DNA from: Bacteroidales bacterium UBA4772
GTDB lineage: Bacteria > Bacteroidota > Bacteroidia > Bacteroidales > VadinHA17
Assembly: GCA_002403305.1 (NCBI GenBank)
Contig: DHHM01000011.1
Coordinates: 97,739 to 161,738 of the forward strand
Direction of reading: 5' to 3'
Length of the DNA stretch: 64,000 nt
Shown here: positions 1 to 8,649 of the stretch, in pieces
Layout: each line of letters begins with the position of its first letter
Position numbering within the stretch: position 1 is the first letter of the stretch
Position numbers and translations under genes: made by a program
Notes under the pieces: generated by a model
What the model was told of the DNA's origin: nothing
The model's input: the letters and a program-made list of their open reading frames with translations, nothing else
Database searches by the model: none

Positions 1-444
1 ATTAATATGATAGAAAAGCAGAAAGAGAAGATTGAAAAGATCCTGAAAGAATCTCCTGATATCATATCCGCGATTTTTACAATGATCAGGACAGGCCGTG
101 ACCATATGGAATCAATGAACCCGCTGATAAGCTCGGATCTGAAAAAATACCATAATGGTGTTCTGCAGCGGCTCAAGGAAACCTGCGGTCATCCTGATTT
201 TGAATCAGCAGGCCGGATATTTAAAGCAGGAATAGAACAGGGCGTTTTCAGGAGTGATCTTGATGTCGAGATACTCAGCCGCACTTTCAGCAGCATGGGT
301 ACGGTTATGGATGATGCAAACCTGTTTCCACCGGATAATTTTATGCATCGTGACCTCGTCAGGAATATTGTCGTTAACTATCTCCGTGGCATATCTACGC
401 CTGAAGGAATTAAGATCATTGATTCACTTGAATCGGACATTTAG
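1..444 (+). CDS. TetR-like regulator, C-terminal part (cut by window edge)
   Basis: The reading frame is open from the first base, so the N-terminal DNA-binding helix-turn-helix lies outside the window and only about 147 residues of helical ligand-binding domain are visible. No enzyme motif is present. The call rests on the size, the all-helical look and above all the position: it lies directly upstream of and in the same direction as a TolC/MFP/RND efflux operon, where Bacteroidota usually carry a TetR-family repressor. It would be expected to repress that operon in response to an exported compound. A palindrome lies 30 bases after the stop, before tolC. The family call is inferred from fold and context; the HTH cannot be checked here. 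Confidence 0.6.
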   Translation: MNMIEKQKEKIEKILKESPDIISAIFTMIRTGRDHMESMNPLISSDLKKYHNGVLQRLKETCGHPDFESAGRIFKAGIEQGVFRSDLDVEILSRTFSSMGTVMDDANLFPPDNFMHRDLVRNIVVNYLRGISTPEGIKIIDSLESDI

Positions 445-474
445 ACAGGAAAATAAACAGTAAAACAGGAATAT

Positions 475-539
475 ATGAAATCCACACGATTTATCAATCA
501 CAAATAGAAATGAAAATATTTCTATCATGTGGATTCCAT
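475..539. repeat. Palindromic element A, upstream of the efflux operon
   Basis: The left arm ATGAAATCCACACGAT (475-490) pairs with the right arm ATCATGTGGATTCCAT (524-539) at 14 of 16 positions, around a 33-base AT-rich centre. The element ends 30 bases before the tolC start. Three further elements of the same design occur at 6169-6236, 6242-6304 and 9006-9068. All left arms begin ATGAAA and right arms end TTCCAT or TTCTAT. No T-run follows, so it is not a simple terminator. It could be an operator, an mRNA hairpin or a small mobile repeat. Confidence 0.7.
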
Positions 540-568
540 GTAACCATTAAAATCAAAATCATTTACAC

Positions 569-1906
569 ATGAAAAGAAGATTAACAGCAATCATTTTGTC
601 ACTCATGCTTGCGGCAGGTTCAACCCTCTTTGCGCAGGATCGCCCAGCCTCGATGTCACTGACGGTAGACCAGGCGGTTGAGTATGCTCTTGCCAACAAC
701 AGGAGCGTAGTCTCGGCAAGGTATGACCTGATGGCATCAGACAAGGCGTTCATTGAAGCTCTTTCCAACGGTCTTCCGTCAATATCGGGAAGCGGTGGTC
801 TAAATGATAACCTCAAGTTGATGACTACCCTGCTTCCGGGTGAGATCATCGGCATGCCCGGGGAGAAGGTGCCGGTCACATTCGGGTCAAAATACAACAC
901 ATCCTACGGTATATCGGCATCAACAGTGCTGTTCAACGCGCCATGGCTGATCGGAGTGAAGACGGCAAAGCTTGCAACGGACCTGTCGGCAAAAGGTCTT
1001 GAACAGACGGAAATTGACACCCGTGAAAGCGTCATGACTGTTTATTACCTGATACTTGTTTCGCATGAGACATTAAAGGTGATAGACGCCAACCTGATCA
1101 ATCTCAATGAGCTGCTGGCATCAACACAGGCCATGTACAGCGTGGGTATGGCGGAGGCCACTGACGTTGACCAGATGCGCTCTAACGTCTCCATGCTGAA
1201 AAATACAAAATCATCGATGGAACGGGCGCTTGAGGTTAATTATAACCTTTTGAGATTTCTGCTTGGAATCGGGCGAGATACAGAGATTGTTCTGACGCAG
1301 TCACTCGAAAACATCCTTGACGAGGTAGACGTTCAATCTCTGCTGGCACAGGATTTTAGCCTTGAGGAAAATATTAACTACAAGCTTGTTGAGGGCCAGG
1401 TAAAAATGTCAGAGCTCTCTCTGACAGGAGCAAAGGCTTCGGTTTTGCCATCGCTGGCAGCATCAATATATTACAATCAGATGGGTATGGGAGATAAGCT
1501 GAATGACCTGAGGTGGTTCCCCAACTCGGTCCTTGGTATCCAGCTCTCAATTCCTATTTTCGCCAGCGGTCAGAGGTATGCCAGGATCAGCAAGGCAAAG
1601 ATTAATCTTGAAAAGGCCATTAATACAGAGGCCATGGTAACCGACCAGCTGCTGATGCAGGAGAAGGAGCTCCGTTTTAACCTGCAGAGCGCATGGGAGC
1701 AGTACGGGCTGCAAAAAGAGAACATAGAGATTGCATCACGCGTCCTCAAAAGCTTCGAGAACAAATACAACCAGGGGATGGCCTCGAGCCTTGACCTGAC
1801 CCAGGCCAACAACAACTACCTGACAGCGCAGAACAACTATCTCTCTGCCCTCATGAACCTTCTGCAGACCAGGGTGGCTTTCAACAAGCTGATGAACAAC
1901 CTTTAA
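569..1906 (+). CDS. TolC-family outer membrane efflux protein
   Basis: Forms the outer-membrane channel of a tripartite RND pump, with a periplasmic alpha-barrel and a beta-barrel pore. The 445-residue length is normal for the family. Residues 1-22 are a signal peptide (Lys-Arg-Arg then a hydrophobic core, cleavage after FAQ). The rest shows the two internally similar helical halves typical of OEP domains, the second ending in a helix rich in Asn, Gln and Leu. It is first in the operon and is followed after 28 bases by the membrane-fusion protein. The start codon follows an A-rich leader with no Shine-Dalgarno. The substrate cannot be read from sequence. Confidence 0.92.
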   Translation: MKRRLTAIILSLMLAAGSTLFAQDRPASMSLTVDQAVEYALANNRSVVSARYDLMASDKAFIEALSNGLPSISGSGGLNDNLKLMTTLLPGEIIGMPGEKVPVTFGSKYNTSYGISASTVLFNAPWLIGVKTAKLATDLSAKGLEQTEIDTRESVMTVYYLILVSHETLKVIDANLINLNELLASTQAMYSVGMAEATDVDQMRSNVSMLKNTKSSMERALEVNYNLLRFLLGIGRDTEIVLTQSLENILDEVDVQSLLAQDFSLEENINYKLVEGQVKMSELSLTGAKASVLPSLAASIYYNQMGMGDKLNDLRWFPNSVLGIQLSIPIFASGQRYARISKAKINLEKAINTEAMVTDQLLMQEKELRFNLQSAWEQYGLQKENIEIASRVLKSFENKYNQGMASSLDLTQANNNYLTAQNNYLSALMNLLQTRVAFNKLMNNL

Positions 1907-1934
1907 TGAGTAACTAATACAACAACATCATACA

Positions 1935-2984
1935 ATGAACCGAAACATTATTCCAATAATCCTTGCCGGTGCCATGATCATGGCATCGTGCAACCGGCAG
2001 GGCCAGCCTGCCGCCGGTCAGGCAGAAGCAGACAGCCTGGCAGCAGCAATACCCGTCAGAGTCATGCCGGTCGCAAAGACAACCATAACCCGCACAATAG
2101 ACTACACTGGCACCATACAGGCCTATGAGGAGGTCAACCTGGCACCCTCGACCCCCGGCCGGGTGGACAGGATCTACGTTGAAGTAGGTGACAGGGTACA
2201 GAAGGGACAGCAACTCTTTCTGATGGATCGTACGCAGTATTATGCCAACAAGATACAGCTCGCCAACCTCGAGAAGGACCTGGCGCGCCTCGACACGCTC
2301 CTGAAGGTGGGAAGCGTAAAAGAGCAGACCTATGATCAGACCAGGGCGCAGTATGAGGTGATGAAGGCCAATGTCGACTTCATGGAGGAGAACACCCTTC
2401 TGGAGGCTCCGTTCAGCGGCCTGATCACCGGCAAGTACCTCGAAGACGGGGAACTTTATTCGGGTGCTCCGGGAATGTCAGGTAAGTCAGCCGTTGTTAC
2501 CCTGATGCAGATCAACCCGGTGAAGATAGTAGTCAGTATCTCCGAAAAGTATTTTCCCCTCATCAGGAACGGTATGAAAGTGAGGGTGATGGCTGATGTC
2601 TATCCTGATAAAAATTTCGAGGGTACCATCTTCAGGGTCCATCCCACCATTGATGCTATGTCGCGTTCCTTTCGTGCCGAGGTGCGCATCAGCAACGGCA
2701 GCGAGTTGCTTCGCCCCGGGATGTTCGCAAGAGCCTTCATAGACATGGGCCGTGAGGAGGCCATCATGGTCCCGGCCAACGCCGTCCTGATGCAGGAGGG
2801 CACCAATGAGAGGTTCATCTTTGTGGTAGAGAACGGCGTCGCTGTAAGAAGACCCATAATCCTGGGACAGAGGTTTGATGACAACTTTGAGATTGCCGAC
2901 GGCGACCTGAAGGAAGGTGACCTCCTTGTCATTGACGGCCAGGCACGGCTCAACAATGGACAGAAGGTGGAAGTATCAAGATGA
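1935..2984 (+). CDS. RND efflux periplasmic adaptor (membrane-fusion lipoprotein)
   Basis: Links the inner-membrane RND pump to the TolC-like channel. It begins with a lipoprotein signal whose lipobox is MASC, with Cys19 as the lipidated residue. A split biotinyl-lipoyl-like domain follows (VDRIYVEVGDRVQKGQ near residue 75, with the partner half near 160-190), separated by a short helical hairpin, then a beta-barrel and a membrane-proximal domain. The 349-residue length and short hairpin match HlyD/AcrA-type adaptors of the HAE1 family. It is followed 26 bases later by the pump gene. Confidence 0.92.
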   Translation: MNRNIIPIILAGAMIMASCNRQGQPAAGQAEADSLAAAIPVRVMPVAKTTITRTIDYTGTIQAYEEVNLAPSTPGRVDRIYVEVGDRVQKGQQLFLMDRTQYYANKIQLANLEKDLARLDTLLKVGSVKEQTYDQTRAQYEVMKANVDFMEENTLLEAPFSGLITGKYLEDGELYSGAPGMSGKSAVVTLMQINPVKIVVSISEKYFPLIRNGMKVRVMADVYPDKNFEGTIFRVHPTIDAMSRSFRAEVRISNGSELLRPGMFARAFIDMGREEAIMVPANAVLMQEGTNERFIFVVENGVAVRRPIILGQRFDDNFEIADGDLKEGDLLVIDGQARLNNGQKVEVSR

Positions 2985-3010
2985 GTACAAACAAGAGACA
3001 ATTTTAGATT

Positions 3011-6000
3011 ATGAGTATATATGCCAGTGCAGTAAGGAGACCCGTAACCACCATCCTGATCTTCGTCATCACGATAGTCATAGGGCTTTATTCCCTGACG
3101 CAGCTGCCAATCGACCTCTTCCCTGAGGTTGAGCTCCCCTACCTGTCGGTTTTTACCAGCTACCCGGGTGCCAGTGCGGCAGATATTGAAACGAATATAA
3201 CCCGTCCCCTGGAGGACGCCCTCAACTCTGTCACAGGTCTGAAGGAGATAACTTCCCGGTCCAGCGATAACATTTCGGTCATTTTTATGGAATTTGAATA
3301 CGAAACTAACCTGGATGAGGCATCGAATGATGTGAGGAGTTCTCTTTCCTTGATCCAGAGCTTCCTTCCTGAAGATGCCGAGGACCCGACTATCCTCAAG
3401 TTCAACTCGAGCATGATGCCTATCATCTTCTATGCCATCACCGCGGAGGAGAGCTACAGGGGACTTGAGAAGATACTTGACGAGAAACTGGTCAACCCTC
3501 TGAACCGCATCGACGGAGTGGGTAACGTTGTACTGGCAGGAGTACCGGGGAGAGAGATCTATGTTGAGGTAGACCCGCGGCGCATGGAAGCCTATAATCT
3601 TACCATAGAGCAGATAGGTAATGTGCTCAGGGCTGAGAACCTGAACATGCCCGTCGGATACCTGGAGATGGGAAGGATGGACTACCCGATCAGGATCCAG
3701 GGCGAGTTTGCCGAAAGTAACCAGATTGCAGATGTAATCGTAGGCAACTATAACGGCAACAATGTTTTCCTGAGAGACGTCGCCACGGTCAATGACACAA
3801 TCAGGGAGACCAAACTGGTGTCAAAAATCGACGGCAGCCAGGGAATGACCCTCTTCGTGATGAAGATGTCAGGTGCCAACAGTGTTCAGATATGCCACGA
3901 GGTGGACAGTGAGATTAATAAGCTTCAGAAGAATCTGCCTCCGGATATCGGCATCAAAAAGATAATGGATACCTCGGAGTTCATCCAGGGATCCATCAAC
4001 AACCTGACTGAGACCCTGATGTATGCCGGGATCTTTGTGGTACTGGTGGTCCTCTTCTTCCTCGGCAGGTGGCGCGCGACACTCATCGTCATCCTTACAA
4101 TACCCATATCGCTGCTGGTGGCCTTCATTTATATCTTCCTGACGGGAAGCTCAGTCAACGTCATCTCGCTTTCGTCACTCTCAATTGCCATCGGCATGGT
4201 GGTTGATGACGCAATTGTGGTGCTCGAGAATATCACCAAGCATATAGAGCGCGGCAGCCGCCCGCGTGAGGCAGCAATCTACGCAAGCAATGAGGTGTGG
4301 CTGGCAGTAATTGTCACTACCCTTACGGTTGTGGCGGTGTTCCTTCCCCTGACCTTCGTCAGTGGACTCACGGGAGTGCTCTTTGGACAGCTTGGGTGGA
4401 TCGTTTCCATAACCATAATCACGTCAACCCTGGCCGCCATCACCCTTACTCCGACTCTCAGCTCACTGCTGCTCCGGGTCAGACCGATAAAGGAGAATGC
4501 CCCGCTCTGGACATGGGACGGTTCGATTCACAAGTTCCTGAAGTGGCTTGACGAATTTTATGTGAAGACCCTCTCATGGGTGCTTTATCACAAGAAATTC
4601 GTGATCGCTGCTGCAATTGTGATATTTGCAGGGTCCATGTTCCTGTTCAAATTTATCGGCACGGAATTCATGCCTGCCGCCGATGAGTCACGGGTGTCTG
4701 CTACTGTCGAACTTCAGACCGGCACCAGGGTGACAGAAACGGAAAAGGTTGCTGACAGGATCGATTCAATCGTCAGGGCACAGATACCTGAAATTAAACT
4801 TGTTTCGATGTCCGTTGGTACCGATGACAACGGAGGGGTATCCTCGCTCTTCAGCCAGGGCGGTACCCATGTGGCAACATACACCTTTGCCCTTCTTGAC
4901 GTGGGAGATAGAGACAGATCGGCTGAGGAGGTGGCCGAGGAGATACGCCGGATCATTGCCCCGATGCCCGAGGTGATTAACTTCTCGGTGCTGGCCGATG
5001 CCGGCGGTATGGGAGCCATGGGCGGTGGCAACACCGTTGACATTGAGATATACGGCTTCGACATAGCCCAGACGAACCTGCTGGCTGAACAGTTGGCTGA
5101 AAGGGTAAAAAAGATCCCCGGTGCAACCAACGTGGATATAAGCCGCGACAAATCCAAACCGGAGCTACAGATCATCCTTGACCCGGACAAGCTCCTGAGG
5201 TACGGACTGACAACCGCGCAGGTGTCGACGATGATCAGGAACCGTGTTGACGGCCTCACCGCCACCCGTCTCCGCCAGTACGGCGATGAGTATGATGTCA
5301 TCGTCAGATACAAGGAGTCGGCGCGAAACTCCATCACGGAAGTGCAGAACATTGGAGTGGCGCTTCCTTCAGGTCAGGTCATAAGGCTGGGTGAGATAGC
5401 ACAGGTCAGGGAATACTGGTCTCCGCCCACTATAGAGCGAAAACGCAAGGAGCGCATCGTGACCGTGTCAGTGACTCCCTACAAGAGGGCACTGAACCTT
5501 ATCGTGGCTGACATCCAGAAGGAGCTTGACAGCCTGGCAATCCCCTCCGGTGTGATGGTTGAGATATCAGGAGCCTTTGAGGATATGACAGAATCATTCA
5601 TGGACATAGGGTTGCTGATGGTCGTCTCGCTGATTCTGGTATACCTGGTAATGGCCTCACAGTTTGAGTCGCTGAAGATGCCTGTGATCATCATGCTCGC
5701 GATACCGTTTGCCTTCTCGGGGGTCGCTATAGCGCTCTTCCTGACCGGTACCAAGCTCAGTCTTATCGCCGGCATTGGGGCAATAATGCTGATAGGTATC
5801 GTGGTGAAGAATGCCATTGTACTGGTTGACTTCACCAACCTCACCCGAGACAGGGGCGTGGAGCTCTACCAGGCAGTGCTTGACTCGGGCCGTTCAAGGC
5901 TGAGACCTGTGCTGATGACCTCAATGACCACCATTCTGGCGATGCTTCCTCTGGCCATTAATCCCGGCGAAGGATCCGAGTTGTGGCAGCCGATGGGTAT

Positions 6001-6172
6001 TGCAATAATCGGAGGACTGGTCTTCTCGACCATCGTAACAATGGTGCTGGTTCCAGTGGGCTATGTGCTCATGGCACGCCATGGCGAGAGGGATAAAAAA
6101 CACAAGATGGCATTCAGGGATATGAAGTTTCTGGATGACATAAAGGCTAACCATCAAAATCCGGAAGCATGA
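3011..6172 (+). CDS. RND (HAE1-type) efflux pump, inner membrane
   Basis: A proton-driven exporter that works as a trimer with the two preceding gene products. At 1053 residues it is full length, with the expected 12 membrane helices: TM1 at the N-terminus, a large periplasmic loop, TM2-6, a second loop and TM7-12. The proton-relay pair is present as Asp399-Asp400 in GMVVDDAIVVLEN, and the partner lysine as Lys933 in GIVVKNAIVLVD, matching AcrB Asp407/Asp408/Lys940. The gene ends inside the left arm of a palindromic element. The substrate (drug, bile salt, lipid) is not determinable. Confidence 0.95.
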   Translation: MSIYASAVRRPVTTILIFVITIVIGLYSLTQLPIDLFPEVELPYLSVFTSYPGASAADIETNITRPLEDALNSVTGLKEITSRSSDNISVIFMEFEYETNLDEASNDVRSSLSLIQSFLPEDAEDPTILKFNSSMMPIIFYAITAEESYRGLEKILDEKLVNPLNRIDGVGNVVLAGVPGREIYVEVDPRRMEAYNLTIEQIGNVLRAENLNMPVGYLEMGRMDYPIRIQGEFAESNQIADVIVGNYNGNNVFLRDVATVNDTIRETKLVSKIDGSQGMTLFVMKMSGANSVQICHEVDSEINKLQKNLPPDIGIKKIMDTSEFIQGSINNLTETLMYAGIFVVLVVLFFLGRWRATLIVILTIPISLLVAFIYIFLTGSSVNVISLSSLSIAIGMVVDDAIVVLENITKHIERGSRPREAAIYASNEVWLAVIVTTLTVVAVFLPLTFVSGLTGVLFGQLGWIVSITIITSTLAAITLTPTLSSLLLRVRPIKENAPLWTWDGSIHKFLKWLDEFYVKTLSWVLYHKKFVIAAAIVIFAGSMFLFKFIGTEFMPAADESRVSATVELQTGTRVTETEKVADRIDSIVRAQIPEIKLVSMSVGTDDNGGVSSLFSQGGTHVATYTFALLDVGDRDRSAEEVAEEIRRIIAPMPEVINFSVLADAGGMGAMGGGNTVDIEIYGFDIAQTNLLAEQLAERVKKIPGATNVDISRDKSKPELQIILDPDKLLRYGLTTAQVSTMIRNRVDGLTATRLRQYGDEYDVIVRYKESARNSITEVQNIGVALPSGQVIRLGEIAQVREYWSPPTIERKRKERIVTVSVTPYKRALNLIVADIQKELDSLAIPSGVMVEISGAFEDMTESFMDIGLLMVVSLILVYLVMASQFESLKMPVIIMLAIPFAFSGVAIALFLTGTKLSLIAGIGAIMLIGIVVKNAIVLVDFTNLTRDRGVELYQAVLDSGRSRLRPVLMTSMTTILAMLPLAINPGEGSELWQPMGIAIIGGLVFSTIVTMVLVPVGYVLMARHGERDKKHKMAFRDMKFLDDIKANHQNPEA

Positions 6173-6236
6173 AACCAACATGTTATTCAAGCGCATACAA
6201 GTATGCAGTTGTTTACCAAACATGTGGGTTCTATTC
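6169..6236. repeat. Palindromic element B, overlapping the RND stop codon
   Basis: The left arm ATGAAACCAACATGTT (6169-6184) and right arm AACATGTGGGTTCTAT (6221-6236) pair at 13 of 16 positions. Inside lies a perfect 6-bp hairpin, GCATAC-AA-GTATGC (6193-6206). The TGA stop codon of the pump gene falls in the left arm. Element C follows 5 bases later, giving a tandem pair. Confidence 0.65.
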
Positions 6237-6241
6237 GACCA

Positions 6242-6304
6242 ATGAAACTTACATGAGCGATAACCTGCAAAAAACAAAGATTATTTCCTGCATGTAAGTT
6301 CCAT
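6242..6304. repeat. Palindromic element C, upstream of the PII-like gene
   Basis: The left arm ATGAAACTTACATG (6242-6255) pairs with CATGTAAGTTCCAT (6291-6304) at 13 of 14 positions. The sequence flanking the left arm (GTTCTATTCGACCAAT) is repeated directly at the right arm (GTTCCATTCGATCAAT). It ends 55 bases before the PII-like start. Its arms are nearly the same as those of element D at 9006-9068 but differ from A and B by paired changes. Confidence 0.7.
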
Positions 6305-6359
6305 TCGATCAATAAGATAATAATCAAATAACCGAATGAAACAATAATAAAATAATCGG

Positions 6360-6653
6360 ATGAAAGCTGTAATGATAATATATAACCTTGCCCTGACTGA
6401 GAAGATTGAGTACGCCCTTGAACAGCTGGGCATCAGGGGCTATACACAGTGGGACAATGTTGAAGGAGTCGGCAGCCTTACCGGGGCGCCCCACCTCGGC
6501 ACTCACACCTGGCCAGAGATCAACGGTGTCACCCTCACCTTTGTTGACGAAGAGAAGGTGCCCCAGCTGCTTGAGGCTGTTAAACGCATTGATGCCATAA
6601 ACACCGAGGTGGGCATCAGGGCATTCGTCTGGGCCGTGGAACAGGCAGTGTGA
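6360..6653 (+). CDS. PII-like small signalling protein
   Basis: The 97-residue protein starts with a beta strand (MKAVMIIYNLAL) and has the alternating pattern of the ferredoxin-like PII/CutA fold. It lacks the long T-loop with the uridylylated tyrosine of true GlnB. A conserved middle segment reads GAPHLGTHTWP. Similar short proteins in Bacteroidota are annotated as P-II family nitrogen regulators and often lie beside RND pumps, as here. A trimeric sensor or modulator linked to the pump is plausible but not shown. An upstream AACCGAATGAAA copy (6331-6342) could mimic a start but is followed by stops. Confidence 0.7.
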   Translation: MKAVMIIYNLALTEKIEYALEQLGIRGYTQWDNVEGVGSLTGAPHLGTHTWPEINGVTLTFVDEEKVPQLLEAVKRIDAINTEVGIRAFVWAVEQAV

Positions 6654-6944
6654 AGTCTTTATAGACGGAAATATATATACGGCCGATTACCTCATAGCGC
6701 CAGGCAGCCTGGGGTATACGTGAAGTCTCAGGCAGCCTGCCGCGACCAATTAAAATGAAAGTGTAACGACGCTCACCGCGGGCTGATGTAATTCGCTGAA
6801 TAATAAGATATAACGACGTCCCGCAAGGGCGTCGTTACTCTTTAATGCACATTCCCGGCGTTATGTTTTGCAGCATTTATATTTCCGAAAGGAATAATTT
6901 CTATTTTTATGGCGGAAGAATCACCAATCTTAAAACACATAACC
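6654..6944. other. Gene-free stretch with several hairpins
   Basis: No ORF is convincing here. Two copies of CAGGCAGCCTG (near 6704 and 6730) each fold into a short hairpin and are separated by a repeated GTGAAGTC. A strong terminator-like hairpin lies at 6811-6837, and its left arm TAACGACG also occurs at about 6763. A near-consensus -7 box, TATATTTC (6878-6885), may serve the next lipoprotein gene. Confidence 0.5.
6811..6840 (+). terminator. Hairpin terminator after the efflux/PII operon
   Basis: The stem TAACGACG-T-CCC pairs with GGG-CGTCGTTA, giving 8 perfect pairs, a one-base bulge and 3 more pairs around a GCAA tetraloop. CTCTTTAA follows. The downstream T-run is weak, so efficiency is uncertain. 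Confidence 0.6.
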
Positions 6945-7382
6945 ATGTCGAAATTTATTTCTCTCTTTTCACTGCTCATTTTCCTGTTTCTGGCAACATC
7001 ATGTACAAATACCAGGGGAGATCAAAAAGTCACCGCATCTGATGCTCCCGTTGCAATAAAATCAGATGCAAAGCTTAATCCCGACCTTGATGCCAAACTC
7101 GGGTCGTGGCTGAAAAAAGATGTTGAGTGCTACGGTATCGTTGTAGGCTATTTTGCTGACGGCAGCACACTGGGTAAATCGGTCAAATGCCGGGTAGTGG
7201 CCATCAAGCCTGACAAGATCAAGATGAAGACCATTGAGAGCGTCAGCCTCCTCCCGGGAGAGGGATGCGACAAGATGGGACTGGCCTATGGCGACACCTG
7301 GTGGGAGGAAGAGGGAGACATCTTCCGTACCCGCGAAGAGGCAGAAACCTATATCAGGGAGAAGGGCTGGACTGCAAAGTAG
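6945..7382 (+). CDS. Small lipoprotein of unknown function
   Basis: The chosen ATG gives 145 residues starting MSKFISLF, with a hydrophobic core and the lipobox ATSC. An in-frame ATG 36 bases upstream would put charged residues before the signal and is rejected. The mature part is soluble and mixed alpha/beta, with a Trp-rich DTWWEEEGD segment and a C-terminal helix reading TREEAETYIREKGW, which resembles small periplasmic domains. No family is recognised. It precedes the ECF sigma gene by 65 bases and may be unrelated to it. Confidence 0.7.
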   Translation: MSKFISLFSLLIFLFLATSCTNTRGDQKVTASDAPVAIKSDAKLNPDLDAKLGSWLKKDVECYGIVVGYFADGSTLGKSVKCRVVAIKPDKIKMKTIESVSLLPGEGCDKMGLAYGDTWWEEEGDIFRTREEAETYIREKGWTAK

Positions 7383-7447
7383 TCCTGGAAAGCAGCTTTT
7401 CATTATGTTAGTTATGATCCCGCTTCTTTATCTGTACACCATCTGGG

Positions 7448-8059
7448 ATGAGTGATCAGGAACTGGTAAAGGCTGTTATCAGGGGTGATAACAGTGCCAT
7501 GCGCGACCTGATATCCAAATATCAGGAGCTGGTGCTGAACACCTGTTATAAGGTCTTACAGTCCCGGGAAGATGCCGAGGATATTGCCCAGGAGGTCTTT
7601 ATAGAGACATACCGCTCCGCCGCGGGTCTGCGGTACGAGGATGACATATCATTCTGGCTCTATCGCATCTCACTTAACAAGTCGATCAATCACCTCAAGC
7701 GATCGCAGAACATACTCTTCCGTTCGCTGATGCAGATAGAGACTCTCTTCCGTCATGATAATGCCAGGAACATGAGTCTGGAACCGCATTCAGATGACCA
7801 CCCGGGCGAAAGCCTGGAAGCAGCCGAGAGGGATGAGATTGTTAAAAAGGCTGTGGCAACCCTGCCGGCAAACCAGCAGAAAGCCTTTATCCTTTTTTAC
7901 TATGAGGAGCTTTCCTATAAAGAGATAAGCAGCGTGCTGGGACTGTCGGTAGCATCGGTTGAATCACTTCTTTTCCGTGCGCGTGAAAACCTGAAGAAAA
8001 GATGCTGTCCCGACGATCCGAAAAAAAAGGAATTTAAAACTTCAAATCATGATACCTGA
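7448..8059 (+). CDS. ECF-type RNA polymerase sigma factor
   Basis: A sigma-70 family factor of the extracytoplasmic class, 203 residues. Region 2 is at residues 5-80 (DAEDIAQEVFIETYRSA, the core-binding and -10 recognition helix). Region 4 is at about 135-185 (LPANQQKAFILFYYEELSYKEISSVLG, then the recognition helix VASVESLLFRARENLKK). The linker between them is longer than usual and His/Asp rich. The next gene overlaps its end by 11 bases, so the two are co-translated. It would be held or released by the membrane proteins encoded downstream; a second module of similar content lies at 51.2-52.9 kb. Confidence 0.93.
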   Translation: MSDQELVKAVIRGDNSAMRDLISKYQELVLNTCYKVLQSREDAEDIAQEVFIETYRSAAGLRYEDDISFWLYRISLNKSINHLKRSQNILFRSLMQIETLFRHDNARNMSLEPHSDDHPGESLEAAERDEIVKKAVATLPANQQKAFILFYYEELSYKEISSVLGLSVASVESLLFRARENLKKRCCPDDPKKKEFKTSNHDT

Positions 8060-8573
8060 AAAAACCAACAGGATTTTGCTTTGGTTCAACCTGATCCTGA
8101 TCCTGATCATCACATCGGCTGTAGTTACTTTCCTGGTAATGAAAAGCGCGGGTGAGAAGCAAACGAATGACCCGGGAGTGATCAATTCCATGGACATGCT
8201 CCGCAGGGAGCTCAGCCTGACTGATGAACAGTACCGTAAGGTTCTGGTGGAAAATGACCGGACAACCCGGACATACAATATTGTCTTCGACATGATGTGC
8301 GAGACCAACGTGGCAATGATTGAAGAACTGGCAAAGGAGCAGAGTGACCCGATTGTTCTTGACAGCCTCTCCAGGAAGGTGGGAACACTCAGTGCCTCGC
8401 TCAGAAGGCACACCACCGACTATTTTATGAACCTGAAAAGCATCTGCAACGAGGATCAGCAAAAAGAGCTTACCGAAATCTTCAAGAGAATGATGCAGCT
8501 CGATGAACTATGCGAGAGCTGCAACAAGAGAGAGTGCCCCAGGAGAGAACGGATCAACAACATCGGAAAATAA
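8049..8573 (+). CDS. Membrane-anchored Spy/CpxP-like periplasmic sensor protein
   Basis: The protein has 174 residues: a short cytoplasmic start, one membrane helix (about residues 10-30, LLWFNLILILIITSAV) and an all-helical periplasmic part. LSLTDEQYRKV and the later helices resemble the LTxxQ-type helical hook of Spy/CpxP and heavy-metal sensor proteins. The C-terminus carries three closely spaced cysteines (CESCNKREC), which could bind a metal or form disulphides. Its overlap with the sigma gene suggests it controls or senses for that factor. Neither metal nor stress signal is known. Confidence 0.75.
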   Translation: MIPEKTNRILLWFNLILILIITSAVVTFLVMKSAGEKQTNDPGVINSMDMLRRELSLTDEQYRKVLVENDRTTRTYNIVFDMMCETNVAMIEELAKEQSDPIVLDSLSRKVGTLSASLRRHTTDYFMNLKSICNEDQQKELTEIFKRMMQLDELCESCNKRECPRRERINNIGK

Positions 8574-8649
8574 TTTTCTGTAGTGACCGCAGGTTTCCGG
8601 CTCCTCAATTGTCTTTTTATTGAGCGTTCATATTTATTCAAATCAAATC

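Noticed and set aside
4714..5352. 212-residue open frame on the minus strand inside the RND pump gene
   Set aside because: Ser/Thr-rich translation with no domain; a codon-bias shadow of the pump.
6654..6944. Repeated CAGGCAGCCTG as a possible CRISPR-like array
   Set aside because: Only two copies of 11 bases, each self-complementary, with no regular spacers or cas genes.
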